The notes under the pieces were generated by a model, which worked only from the letters and a program-made list of their open reading frames with translations, was not told the DNA's origin and made no database searches. 64,000 nt of DNA. It comes from Pseudoclavibacter triregionum (GTDB taxonomy: Bacteria; Actinomycetota; Actinomycetes; Actinomycetales; Microbacteriaceae). Shown one piece after another: positions 42,358 through 53,392 of this stretch (the first letter of the stretch is position 1; each line of letters opens with the position of its first letter). The translations under genes were made by a program, and so were the position numbers. The stretch spans positions 1,488,001 through 1,552,000 of the forward strand of contig OU365335.1 in the NCBI GenBank assembly GCA_910822395.1. Reading direction: 5' to 3'.

Positions 42358-44898
42358 ATGCGCCTCCTCGACTCGCTCGCCGACCTCGGCCAGGATCCCG
42401 GCCCGGACGCCGTCTACGACGCCTTCGCGAGCTGGGTCCGCTCGACCGGCATCGACCTCTACCCGCACCAGGACGAGGCGATCCTCGAGATCGTGTCCGG
42501 CTCGAACGCGATCATCACGACGCCGACGGGCTCCGGCAAGTCGCTCATCGCCCTCGCCGCGCACTTCCACGCGCTCGCGACCGACGGCGTCTCCTTCTAC
42601 ACGGCGCCCATCAAGGCACTCGTCTCCGAGAAGTTCTTCGCCCTCTGCGAGGTCTTCGGCGCGGAGCACGTCGGGATGGTCACCGGCGACGCGAGCGTGA
42701 ACGCCGACGCCCCGATCATCTGCTGCACCGCCGAGATCCTCGCGAACATCGCCCTCCGCGAGGGCGCCCAGGCCGACGTCTCGAACGTCGTCATGGACGA
42801 GTTCCACTTCATCGCCGACGCCGAGCGCGGCTGGGCGTGGCAGGTGGGCGCCGCCGAGCTGCCGCAGGCGCAGATCATCTGCATGAGCGCCACCCTCGGC
42901 GACGTCTCGAAGCTCAGGGACGACCTCTCCCGCCGCACCGGCCGCGAGACGGCCGTCATCTCCGATGCCATCCGCCCCGTGCCGCTCGAGTACCGCTGGG
43001 CGCTCACGGCCGTCCACGAGACGGTCGAGCGGATCGTCGAGGCCGGCCAGGCGCCCGTCTACATCGTGCACTCGACGCAGGCGGCCGCCCTCGAGCGGGC
43101 CCAGGCGCTGCTCTCGACGACCCTCGCGAGCAAGGAGGACCGCGCCGCGATCGTCGAGGCGATCGGCCGCTTCCGCTTCGCGGGCGGCTTCGGGCAGACG
43201 CTCTCGAAGCTCGTGCGCGCGGGCATCGGCGTCCACCACGCGGGCATGCTCCCCCGCTACCGCCGCCTTGTCGAGACGCTCGCGCAGCGCGGGCTGCTCA
43301 AGGTCATCTGCGGCACCGACACGCTCGGCGTCGGCATCAACGTGCCGATCCGGACGGTCCTCTTCACGGCCCTCACGAAGTTCGATGGACGGCGGATGCG
43401 CACCCTCCGCTCGCGCGAATTCCACCAGATCGCGGGGCGCGCGGGCCGTGCCGGCTTCGACACCGTCGGCTACGTCGTCGCGCAGGCGCCCGAGCACGTC
43501 ATCGAGCACGAGAAGGCGCTCGCGAAGGCCGGCGACGATCCGAAGAAGCGCCGCAAGGTGCAGCGGAAGAAGCCGCCCGAGGGCTTCGTGAACTGGACGG
43601 AGGAGACCTTCGAGAAGCTCATCGCCTCGGTGCCGGAGACGCTCGCCCCGCGCATGAAGGTCACGCACGCGATGCTCCTCAACCTCCTCGAGCGCGACGA
43701 GGACGTCGTCGCCGCCGTCGCGCGCCTCATCGACGAGTCGGCGCCCGACGAGACGCAGCGCCGTCGCCTGCGCCGCCGCGCGCTCGCCCTCGGCCGATCC
43801 CTGCTCGACGCCGGCACGGTCGTGCGCCTCGACGAGCCCGAGCCGAGCGGCCGCCGCTACCGGCTCGCCGTCGACCTCCAGGAGGGCTTCGCGCTCAACC
43901 AGCCGCTCTCGGAGTTCGCGGTCGCCGCGCTCGACCTCCTCGACCGCGAGTCGCCCGAGTACGCGCTCGACGTCGTGAGCGTCATCGAGGCGACGCTCGA
44001 CGACCCGATGGCGATCCTCGTGCAGCAGCAGTTCAAGATCCGCGGCGAGGCCGTCGCCGAGATGAAGGCCGACGGCTTCGACTACGAAGAGCGCATGGAG
44101 GCGCTCGAGGACATCGAGTGGCCGAAGCCGCTCGCGGAGCTCCTCGGCGAGGCGTACGCGAGCTACCTGCCGAGCCATCCGTGGGTCGCCGAGTCGCCGC
44201 TCTCGCCGAAGTCGATCGTTCGCGACCTCTCCACGCGCGCGATGACCTTCGGCGAGTTCGTCGCGTTCTACAAGGTGCAGCGCTCGGAGGGGCTCCTCCT
44301 GCGCTACCTCTCCGATGCGTACCGGGCGCTGCGGCAGACGGTGCCGCGGCAGCTCGCGACGGAGGAGCTGGACGACCTCATCGAGTGGCTCGGGGAGGTC
44401 ATCCGTCTCACCGACTCGTCGCTCCTCGACGAGTGGGAGGCGCTCGCCGATCCGGACGCCGATGACGCCGAGAAGGTCGAGGCGCTCGCGCATCCGAAGG
44501 TCGCGCTGCGTCCGGTGACTGGCAACGCGCGCGCCTTCCGCGTGCTCGTGCGGAACGCCCTCTGGCGCCACGTCGAGCTCATGGCCGCTGACGACGTGGA
44601 CGCCCTCGCCGAGCTCGACGGCCGCGACCCGGACGCCGTGATGACCGCGGACGCCTGGGACGTCGCGCTCGGGGCCTACTGGGACGAGCACGACGAGATC
44701 CTCCTCGACGCGAACGCCCGCGGGCCCGCCATGCTGCGGATCGAGGGGGAGGGGACGCGGGCCTGGAAGGTCGCGCAGATCATCCACGACCCGGCCGGCG
44801 ACCACGACTGGCAGCTCGAGGCGACGATCGACCTCGAGGCGTGCGACGAGGCGGGGGAGCTCGTGCTGCACGTGGTGCGGTTCGGGCGGCTGGGCTAG
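42358..44898 (+). CDS. DEAD/DEAH-box helicase with DUF3516
   Basis: 846 aa superfamily 2 helicase. Motifs: I TTPTGSGKSLIALA, Ia TAPIKALVSEKF, II MDEFHFI (DEFH variant), III MSATLGD, V GTDTLGVGINVPIRTVLF, VI HQIAGRAGRAG. The rest (about 470-846) is the DUF3516 region of Ski2/Mtr4-like actinobacterial helicases. Probably RNA processing or repair; unproven. It has its own promoter region (75-nt gap after lutC). Confidence 0.9.
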   Translation: MRLLDSLADLGQDPGPDAVYDAFASWVRSTGIDLYPHQDEAILEIVSGSNAIITTPTGSGKSLIALAAHFHALATDGVSFYTAPIKALVSEKFFALCEVFGAEHVGMVTGDASVNADAPIICCTAEILANIALREGAQADVSNVVMDEFHFIADAERGWAWQVGAAELPQAQIICMSATLGDVSKLRDDLSRRTGRETAVISDAIRPVPLEYRWALTAVHETVERIVEAGQAPVYIVHSTQAAALERAQALLSTTLASKEDRAAIVEAIGRFRFAGGFGQTLSKLVRAGIGVHHAGMLPRYRRLVETLAQRGLLKVICGTDTLGVGINVPIRTVLFTALTKFDGRRMRTLRSREFHQIAGRAGRAGFDTVGYVVAQAPEHVIEHEKALAKAGDDPKKRRKVQRKKPPEGFVNWTEETFEKLIASVPETLAPRMKVTHAMLLNLLERDEDVVAAVARLIDESAPDETQRRRLRRRALALGRSLLDAGTVVRLDEPEPSGRRYRLAVDLQEGFALNQPLSEFAVAALDLLDRESPEYALDVVSVIEATLDDPMAILVQQQFKIRGEAVAEMKADGFDYEERMEALEDIEWPKPLAELLGEAYASYLPSHPWVAESPLSPKSIVRDLSTRAMTFGEFVAFYKVQRSEGLLLRYLSDAYRALRQTVPRQLATEELDDLIEWLGEVIRLTDSSLLDEWEALADPDADDAEKVEALAHPKVALRPVTGNARAFRVLVRNALWRHVELMAADDVDALAELDGRDPDAVMTADAWDVALGAYWDEHDEILLDANARGPAMLRIEGEGTRAWKVAQIIHDPAGDHDWQLEATIDLEACDEAGELVLHVVRFGRLG

Positions 44899-44917
44899 CT
44901 TCGGGCGGCTGGGCTAG
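44881..44917 (+). repeat. 19-bp tandem duplication over the helicase stop codon
   Basis: TTCGGGCGGCTGGGCTAGC occurs at 44881-44899 and again, one base short, directly after. It duplicates the last codons and the TAG. It has no effect on the protein; it shows local slippage. Confidence 0.8.
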
Positions 44918-44983
44918 GCCCGGGCGGCAGGACGGCACGGGCGCAGGCAGTGCGGACTGGACCCCCGCCTGCGCCCGCCCGCA

Positions 44984-46417
44984 TCACCCGAGCGGTGGAG
45001 TGCCGACCTCGAACCTGGCGTCGAGCAGCCGCGCCAGCTCCGCCGCGGCGAGCAGCGAGTGGAGCTTCGCGATCGTCCATGGGACTGCGTGGGCGCCGTT
45101 TCCCGAGCAGGTGAGCGCGAGCTCGCGGTCGGGCCCGCGCTGCACGATCGACAGGACGAGCGCCTGCGCGGGGTCGCGTCGGCTCGGCAGCCGCCACTCC
45201 GCGTGCACCCACTCGCCGGGGCCCAAGAATCCGGCGTTCATCCGGCCCGAGCGCTCGACCGAGGTCCAGCTCCCATCGAGCGCGGCGAGTGCGGCGCGCA
45301 GTCGGGCCAGCTCGTCCGCACCCGTGAAGCGGCCCAGCCCGACGACGCCGTCCCGGTCGGCGCGGAGGAGCGCGATGGCGCCGGCGTCCGCGCCCCCGTC
45401 GGTCCGTGCGCCGAGGCGTGCCTGACCGAGTCGTGTGAGCACCTCGATGCCCGCTGGATCGTCGGCGCCCTCGTCTGCGGCGATGGCCCGGAGGTGCGAC
45501 GCGAGGGCGCTGGCGAAGGCCTCCGCATCCGCGGTGTCTGCGAAGCGCGCAGCGAGCAGCATGCGGCCTCCGCTCGACGGCAGCATCACGAGAGATTCTC
45601 CCGTCGGGTCGACGTGGAGCTCGAGGCGCGTGCGCCCTTCGTCGGAGATCCTCGACCAGGCGCCGAGCGGCTGCCACTGCGCCTCGGGCCCATCGCCTGC
45701 CGCTCGTGGGTGCACTTCGCTGCGCACGACGCCCCCTTCGAGCAGGTCGCCGAGCGCACGGCCGAGGTGCACGGCGGCGCTCCCGTCGGGGATCTCGGCG
45801 ATCGTCTGCTCCGGCTCGCCGCGCCAGAGCGTCGCCGGGCCATCCAGGTTCCCGTCCGGGTCGAAGGCGATGCCGTATCTCGTGACGCCGCCGGCCCCGT
45901 CGCGCAGGAGGAACTCGTGCGGGTCGGGAACACGAGCGCGACGGTGCGCGGAGATGAGCTCGACGAGCTCGCGGCCGTCGTCGACGCCGCGGCAGGCCGC
46001 GAGGCGCCGTTCGGCGAGGCCGGCCACGGAGATCGTCGACTCGTCGGAGGCCGGATCGACGTCGATGCGGAGCGCCTGAGATCCCATGCCGAAGTGCTCG
46101 CGCCACTCTGAGCGGGCTGCCGGTCCGGCGTCATGCACCCTGACCTCGGCGGTGGAGACGGTGCGGACGACGCCGTCCCCGTGAAGGATGCGCGTAAGAA
46201 GGTCCATGAGCGTCGTCGCGTCATCGAGCGAGGTGATCGACGCCACGGGGCGCCTCATCGATCCGAGCCAGAGGAAGAGCTCGCCCGACGGCGAGCGCCC
46301 GTCGGCGCCGACGCCGTAGGCGACGAATCGCCGGCCTCCGAGCGCGAAGGTGCCCCTCATGAAGTCCCGAGGTGGGAGCGCGTCGGGATCCGCGGCGTCC
46401 CAGAACGGGTTCGTCAT
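44984..46417 (-). CDS. Uncharacterised modular-repeat protein A (477 aa)
   Basis: Not recognised. The sequence seems built of six or so 60-75 residue modules: several beta-strand-like segments, then a helix with the pattern F-x4-A-x2-hydrophobic-x2-L-L. Examples are VASITSLDDATTLMDLLTRI, IAEIPDGSAAVHLGRALGDL and AARFADTADAEAFASALASH. One module (TRYGIAFDPDGNLDGPATLW) closely matches one in the upstream gene (TTRYGVTIDSPDGTSPPAIW). No signal peptide or membrane helix. It overlaps the upstream gene by 4 nt (ATGA), so they form one operon. It converges on the helicase gene. No metal or catalytic motif is visible. Confidence 0.72.
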   Translation of the reverse strand: MTNPFWDAADPDALPPRDFMRGTFALGGRRFVAYGVGADGRSPSGELFLWLGSMRRPVASITSLDDATTLMDLLTRILHGDGVVRTVSTAEVRVHDAGPAARSEWREHFGMGSQALRIDVDPASDESTISVAGLAERRLAACRGVDDGRELVELISAHRRARVPDPHEFLLRDGAGGVTRYGIAFDPDGNLDGPATLWRGEPEQTIAEIPDGSAAVHLGRALGDLLEGGVVRSEVHPRAAGDGPEAQWQPLGAWSRISDEGRTRLELHVDPTGESLVMLPSSGGRMLLAARFADTADAEAFASALASHLRAIAADEGADDPAGIEVLTRLGQARLGARTDGGADAGAIALLRADRDGVVGLGRFTGADELARLRAALAALDGSWTSVERSGRMNAGFLGPGEWVHAEWRLPSRRDPAQALVLSIVQRGPDRELALTCSGNGAHAVPWTIAKLHSLLAAAELARLLDARFEVGTPPLG

Positions 46418-48354
46418 CGTCCCGCCTCGCTCTCCGTCGCGGTCCCGAGCCAGAGGTCCATGAGGGTCGCGAACTCCACGGCGGCCTCGAGGGTGTGGAA
46501 TTCGGCCAGGTGCTCGAAGTCGCTCTGGCTCAGCAGCTCGAGCCTGGCCTGCCCGACGAATTCGCGGATCGCGAGCCCTGTCGAGTCGTGAGGGCCGCGT
46601 GCCTGCTCCCCGGACATCCAGCGGGCCAGCACGCTGCTGCGACCTCCGAACCCCAGCGCGTATGCCGGATCGCCGGACCGTCTGCTCTCAGCGCCCTCGG
46701 CATCGAGGCCCTGCAGCTCGATGCGCAGTCGCTCGGCCGAGGCGCTGCTCTGCAGGCGGCCGATGAGCGCGAGCTCGCCCGGGCCGGCGATCGCCAGATG
46801 CGGGGCACCGGTCTCGCAGCCGGGCAGGCGGTCGATGTCGGGCCCCTGCACGATGACGAGCTCGCGGTCGGCGACGGCGACGCGCGTCCTCGAGATCACC
46901 GCGCACTCGAGCTCGCGCTCGGCGTCGGCCCGCAGCCGCCGGTGCTCGAGCAGGGCGGTCGCGAAGCGGAGCGCGGCGTCTCGGCTCTCGAATCGCCCGG
47001 CTCCGACACGGCCCGGGGAGCGCATCGTGACCTCGGCGCCGTGGGTGTCGATTCGGACCTCTACGACGGTGCGGCCGAGAGCCGTGAGCCGCGACCACGA
47101 CGCCCACCACGTGCCTCGGCCAGGCGAGAGCGGGGCGGGCGCCGCCGACGCGTCGACCCTGACGTGGGTCGACCGCATGAGCTCGAGGAGGGCATCGGCG
47201 TAGGCCATCGCCGTGGGCTCATTCGGGAAGAGGGCGACGGGCTGATCCGGGCTCTCCAGCCAGATGGCCGGAGGTGACGTCCCGTCGGGGCTGTCGATCG
47301 TGACGCCGTAGCGCGTCGTCTCGCCGTCCGCCCGGTCGAGCTCGAGCACGACGCTGCCGTCCTCCGTCCCGCCGATGCGGGGCCCGTCGAGATCGTCGGT
47401 TCGCTGGAGCTCGTCCGCCTCGTCGCGGCGGATGGCGTCGTCGAGGGCGCGGGCGAGCTCCTCGGCTGCCTGCTCGCCGAGCATGCGGACGACCATCCGG
47501 ACGCCCTCGCCGCCATTCGCCTCGCAGACCGCCGGGTCCATGCCCGCCTCCGGTCGGACGGCGACGGACGGGGGCGCGGTTCGGAGGAGCGGCGATCGCG
47601 TCGGGGCGTACCGCCATTCGGCGGCCGAGGGGATGTGCCGCGCGCCCGGCGTTCGCTCACCGAGCCGCTCCCGCAGCACTTCATGTCGCTCGAGCATGGC
47701 CACCGCGCGCGCGAGGGCGTCGAGTCCCTCGGGGTGCTCCACCGGGCCCAGCAGCGATCGCGGCTCGTCGCCGTCTTCGAGGGCGAGGTAGCGGTGACCC
47801 GCGGGGTGGCGGAGCTCGCGGAGCACCGCCGATCCGAGGGGAACGCCGCGTCCCGGCTGCAGGGGCGCGCGAACTGCGAGCGCGTCGAAGTGCTCGTCGA
47901 GGAGGGCCGCGAAGCGGAGGGCATCCGCGGCGTTCCGGAACTCCGCCCGCGCGGGTCGTCCCTCGCCGGTGGCCTCGAGGAGCGGACGGCGGCCGATGGG
48001 TGCGCAGAGCACGCGGATGCGCGTGATCCGGCCGGCATCCATCGTCGTCCACTGGATCGGGCGGTCTCCCGGGCTCGCGGCGCCGTCCGCAAGCGAGGGG
48101 GGACCCTGCCGGCGGGCGAGCGGGGCGTCGAGGACGCGCCGCAGCTCGGCCGCGATCGTGGTGGCCGACCGCTCGCTCGCGATCGCCGCGATGACGTGGC
48201 GCCGCTCGTCGAGCCAGATCCGGAAGCGGGGGCGGGCGCCGGCGGCGGAGGCGGCACCGGGGTCGGGGATGACGCCGATGGGCGTGGGGTGCTCGCCGAG
48301 CGAGAGCAGCTCGGCGATGAGGAGGTCGCGGGCGGCAGGGGCTGAGGTCGTCAT
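46414..48354 (-). CDS. Uncharacterised modular-repeat protein B (646 aa)
   Basis: First gene of the two-gene minus-strand operon; a longer paralogue of protein A. Roughly eight copies of the same strand-rich plus helix module can be traced through helix segments such as AEFRNAADALRFAALLDEHF, LFPNEPTAMAYADALLELMR, GRFESRDAALRFATALLEHR and AEFHTLEAAVEFATLMDLWL. No membrane segments or signal peptide; mildly acidic. It could be a multivalent binding scaffold or a repeat of a small sandwich fold. It shares an intergenic operator with the divergent HTH gene at 48535, which suggests joint control. Confidence 0.72.
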   Translation of the reverse strand: MTTSAPAARDLLIAELLSLGEHPTPIGVIPDPGAASAAGARPRFRIWLDERRHVIAAIASERSATTIAAELRRVLDAPLARRQGPPSLADGAASPGDRPIQWTTMDAGRITRIRVLCAPIGRRPLLEATGEGRPARAEFRNAADALRFAALLDEHFDALAVRAPLQPGRGVPLGSAVLRELRHPAGHRYLALEDGDEPRSLLGPVEHPEGLDALARAVAMLERHEVLRERLGERTPGARHIPSAAEWRYAPTRSPLLRTAPPSVAVRPEAGMDPAVCEANGGEGVRMVVRMLGEQAAEELARALDDAIRRDEADELQRTDDLDGPRIGGTEDGSVVLELDRADGETTRYGVTIDSPDGTSPPAIWLESPDQPVALFPNEPTAMAYADALLELMRSTHVRVDASAAPAPLSPGRGTWWASWSRLTALGRTVVEVRIDTHGAEVTMRSPGRVGAGRFESRDAALRFATALLEHRRLRADAERELECAVISRTRVAVADRELVIVQGPDIDRLPGCETGAPHLAIAGPGELALIGRLQSSASAERLRIELQGLDAEGAESRRSGDPAYALGFGGRSSVLARWMSGEQARGPHDSTGLAIREFVGQARLELLSQSDFEHLAEFHTLEAAVEFATLMDLWLGTATESEAGR

Positions 48355-48439
48355 GGTCGCTCCGAAGTCGATCTGCGGGGTGCGCGGCCCAGGCTAAGGA
48401 GGACCACGGACATTTTGAGTGTTGGCCTGAACCAAGCGC

Positions 48440-48457
48440 TGATAAGGATGCTTATCA
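48440..48457. promoter_or_regulatory. Perfect 18-bp operator-like palindrome in divergent promoter
   Basis: TGATAAG, GATG, CTTATCA, in the AT-richest part of the 180-bp gap between the modular-repeat operon (minus) and the HTH gene (plus). TAGCCT at 48490-48495 is a candidate -10 for the plus-strand gene, whose ATG has AGGAAGGGGG upstream. Confidence 0.6.
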
Positions 48458-48534
48458 AGCTGATGGGTTGCTCAGTATCGCAACTCCCGTAGCCTTGACC
48501 CATCGCAAGCTGCAATCGACAGGAAGGGGGCGGC

Positions 48535-50529
48535 ATGGAGACCATCACCGCAACGGCCATCGCCGCCCTGATGCGCGTCCAGCGCCCCGTCGTGTCGATG
48601 TGGCGCACGCGCGCCGGCATCACGCCCTCGTTCCCCGATCCACTGACCGACCGCGGGGGTCGAGAGCTTCGTTTCCCACTCGACGAGGTCGTCTCCTGGA
48701 TCGGGGCGACCGGACTCGGCAATAATCCGCATGCCGTCGACGACGCCCCGCTCTTCAGCTCCACGGCGGAGCGGCTCGCGCTCGAGCGCTTCGAGGAGGC
48801 CTCGATGCTGCTCTCGGCCTGCGCCCTTTCGGGAGCCGACCCACTCGGCGTCGACGAGACGGCGCTCGTCGGCCTGGATCCGAAGATCCGGGGCGCCGTG
48901 TTCTCCCCGCGACGGTTCGCGGACGCCCTTGCGGACGACGGGCTGCGCCGCGAGCTCGCCCGCCTCGTCGAAGCCGCCTTCACCCCGGCCGTCGCCCTCG
49001 GGCGCCTCGCCGAGCTGCGAGAGCAGGCGGCTCACGAGCGCCCGCTCGCGTGCATCGGGATGGAGACGCTCACCCCGCTCATCGAGGCCTGCGCGGATGG
49101 CATGGCCGCGATCGCGCCCCGCGGCGCGGCGGCGGAGCAGCTCGCCGCGGAGGTGCTCGCTCGCCGGGAGCATGCGCACGAGGGGATCCTCGAGCTGCTC
49201 GCGGCGGACGACCTGCTCGAGCGGGAGCGGGGTCTCGCGCTCGTGCGCACGGCGCTCGCCCATGGTGTGCGCGCGACGACGGCCGCCTCTGCGAGCACCG
49301 GCCCCGTGCTGCGCATGCTCGCGTTCGGCACGGCATCGGAGTCCACCCCGGCGGCTGTCTTCGAAGCCGTCGAGGACGAGCTCGCCGAGCTCGCTCCCGC
49401 CGACCGGCTCCTCGTCATCGGCCCCGCCGCTGCGCTCATCGACCGTCTCGGCGATGCGGATCAGCTCACGCGCGTGGCGCTCCTCGCCCCCCTCGACGCG
49501 AGCGGATACCTCGCCCCGATGCGCTTCGCGGCGCGGCTCCCCGAGGGCCTGCTCCGCCGGGGCGGCCGCATGCGCCTCGCCGCCTGGCTCTTCGCGCAGC
49601 CCGAGCGCGCGGCGGGGCCGGTGGCGCCCGATCACGTCGTCGGCGCGGATCACTCGAACCTCTGCGGCCCTGCGGAGGCGGAGCAGCTCGCGGGCGATGC
49701 GCTGGCTTCTCTCGAGCCGGCTCCGCTCCGTCGCTCGCACGCCTTCCTCCGCGCCGTCGAGACGGCGCCCGCGCTGTTCCTCCGCGGCAACCCGATGCCG
49801 ATCGGCGCGCGGGCGACCCTCGGGGCGGCTGGCCCGGACGCTCTTAACCACGCCGAGGACGCGGCCTCGCGTGTCGGTGGGGATGTGCTGGGCGACGTCG
49901 TCCTCACGACCGAAGGCGCGACGATCGCGACCCGCACGGTGCCCTGGCGAATGGCGGTGGCTCGCGGCGGGCTCGCCGTCGAGATCTCCGGAGTGAGGAT
50001 CGCCCGCGACGAGCTGGGGCAGGCGGGCCCGCGAGCCGCGGAGGTGATCGGCCCGGAGGAGGTCCGCGGCGAGCTGCCGCTCGGCGGCCGCGGCATCGAC
50101 CGCTTCGAGCTCGAGCGCCGGCACGGCCACGCGCAGCTCACTCGCCGCGGCGACGTCGTGTTCGTCTCGTCCGGCGAGCCGGATGCGATCGTCGACTGGC
50201 AGGGCGGCCGCGTCGTCGTGGCGCCCGCGCGCGTCCTCCGATGCGAGCCGGCTCGTGGCCGGGGGGCGGTCCTCGACCCCGCCGTCGTCGCGGCGGACAT
50301 CCGCGGACAGCGAGGCGACGACCGACTTGCGTGGCCGCTGCGCCTCGTGCCCGCTGGGCAGCTCGAGGGGCTCCGCGCGGTGACCGCCTCGATGGAGCGC
50401 CGACGGGCCGAGCTTGCCGAGGAGCTCAACGCGCTCGACGAGCTCGAGCGCGTCGTCCACGACGGCGTCGCCGCAGGCGTCCTGCGCATGGAAGCGCGCC
50501 CGGCTGGGCCACGTCCCGGCACGAGCTGA
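48535..50529 (+). CDS. HTH protein resembling a catalytically defective N6-adenine methylase
   Basis: 664 aa. The N terminus is a helix-turn-helix (METITATAIAALMRVQRPVV, SMWRTRAGITPSFPDPL, then FPLDEVVSWIGATG) like that at the start of many actinobacterial N-6 DNA methylases. A helical region (70-230) follows. A middle part, ADRLLVIGPAAALIDRL, PMRFAARLPEGLLRRGGRM and AAWLFAQPE, resembles the second half of the methylase fold. The C terminus (VDWQGGRVVVAPARVLR, LERVVHDGVAAGVLRM) resembles their specificity-domain tails. I see no (D/N)PP(Y/F) motif IV and no clear SAM-binding glycine loop. So it is likely a DNA-binding, non-catalytic relative. It lies 92 nt before hsdM, in the same direction. 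Confidence 0.7.
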   Translation: METITATAIAALMRVQRPVVSMWRTRAGITPSFPDPLTDRGGRELRFPLDEVVSWIGATGLGNNPHAVDDAPLFSSTAERLALERFEEASMLLSACALSGADPLGVDETALVGLDPKIRGAVFSPRRFADALADDGLRRELARLVEAAFTPAVALGRLAELREQAAHERPLACIGMETLTPLIEACADGMAAIAPRGAAAEQLAAEVLARREHAHEGILELLAADDLLERERGLALVRTALAHGVRATTAASASTGPVLRMLAFGTASESTPAAVFEAVEDELAELAPADRLLVIGPAAALIDRLGDADQLTRVALLAPLDASGYLAPMRFAARLPEGLLRRGGRMRLAAWLFAQPERAAGPVAPDHVVGADHSNLCGPAEAEQLAGDALASLEPAPLRRSHAFLRAVETAPALFLRGNPMPIGARATLGAAGPDALNHAEDAASRVGGDVLGDVVLTTEGATIATRTVPWRMAVARGGLAVEISGVRIARDELGQAGPRAAEVIGPEEVRGELPLGGRGIDRFELERRHGHAQLTRRGDVVFVSSGEPDAIVDWQGGRVVVAPARVLRCEPARGRGAVLDPAVVAADIRGQRGDDRLAWPLRLVPAGQLEGLRAVTASMERRRAELAEELNALDELERVVHDGVAAGVLRMEARPAGPRPGTS

Positions 50530-50621
50530 CCTGAGCACCCCCGTCAGGACACAGACCACACGACCACCCGAATATCCCCCTCGCGGACCAAGGTCCGCCC
50601 GACCAGACGGAGCATCGTTTC

Positions 50622-52222
<1,601 letters not shown>

Positions 52223-52226
<4 letters not shown>

Positions 52227-53389
52227 CCCGACTGGGGGAGGTAGCGAAGCTCGCAGATTGCGAACATAAGACTGCTCCCGAGGCTCCCGGAGGTGGCTAT
52301 TTCGCAGTCGGAACTCCTGCGATGAGGGAAAACCGTATCGATCTCTCTCTCGCTCGCGAAGTGAGCCGAGACACGTACGACGCTTGGACTCGTCGAATGC
52401 GTCCCGCTGACGGAGACATTCTCCTGGCCCGTGAGGCGCCCGTGGGGCCCGCGGTATTCATTCGGGAAGCAGGCCGAATCGCGCCGGGTCAGAGGACTGT
52501 GCTCATCCGCGCAATTGCCCAGCAGATCAACGCTCGGTACCTCTACTACTTGCTGATCGGAGATCGCCTGCAAGGAGTGATGCGAGAGATGTCGTTGGGC
52601 TCAACTGTGCCGCACCTGAACGTCTCCGATGTCCGTGCCTTGGAGATCGGCGACCTACCCAACCCCTCTACCCAGCGGGCGATCGGCGAGGTGCTCGGTG
52701 CGCTCGACGACAAGATCGAGGCGAACCGGAAGATCGAAGCTGACGTCGATGCATTCCTCACTGTGTCCTTTGAGGCGAATGCGCGTGGAATCGAGACCGG
52801 TCCGGTCAGAGCCGTCGCGAACACCCTTCTTGGCGGTACGCCGAATCGAGCAAATGAGGCTTACTGGGGCGGTGATGTTCCCTGGTTGAACTCAGGTGCG
52901 TGCAACGAGCGATTCATCACGACGCCGTCAGAGCACATCACGGAACTTGGTTTGGAGAAGAGCGCTGCCAAGCTCCTTCCGGTCGGCACCACAGCCGTTG
53001 CCATCACAGGGGCGACTCTCGGCCAGATGGGGTGGATTGGGCGCGAGATGGCGGCGAACCAGTCCGTCGTCGGGGTCGTGGGGCCGGAAGCCCATCGTCC
53101 ATGGATTCACTACGCACTTCGCCAGGAACGCGATCAGCTCTTGAACTGGGCTACTGGGGGCGCTCAGCAGCACGTCAACACCCAAGCAGTTGCGTCGGTC
53201 CAGATTCGCTTCGATGTCGCGGCGTCGGAGCGGTTCAACGAGCTGGCGCGACCTCTCATGGATCGGGTCGTGACCGGCCGTGAAGAATCGCAGGTCCTCG
53301 CCCGAACCCGCGACGAGCTGCTGCCGCTGCTGCTCTCAGGAAAGATCACCGTCAAGGACGCGGAGCGATCCGCGGAGGAGGTGCTGTAG
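52223..53389 (+). CDS. hsdS: Type I restriction-modification specificity subunit
   Basis: 388 aa. Two target recognition domains (about 1-155 and 190-335) are separated by the conserved helix LGALDDKIEANRKIEADVDA (about 158-177) and closed by a second helix (ARTRDELLPLLLSGKITV). TRD1 contains EHKTAPEAPGGGYFAVGT; TRD2 contains GGTPNRANEAYWGGDVPWL. The target sequence cannot be predicted. Third-position GC is clearly lower in this gene than in hsdM or hsdR, as expected for specificity genes that are exchanged by recombination. Confidence 0.95.
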
Positions 53390-53392
53390 GCC

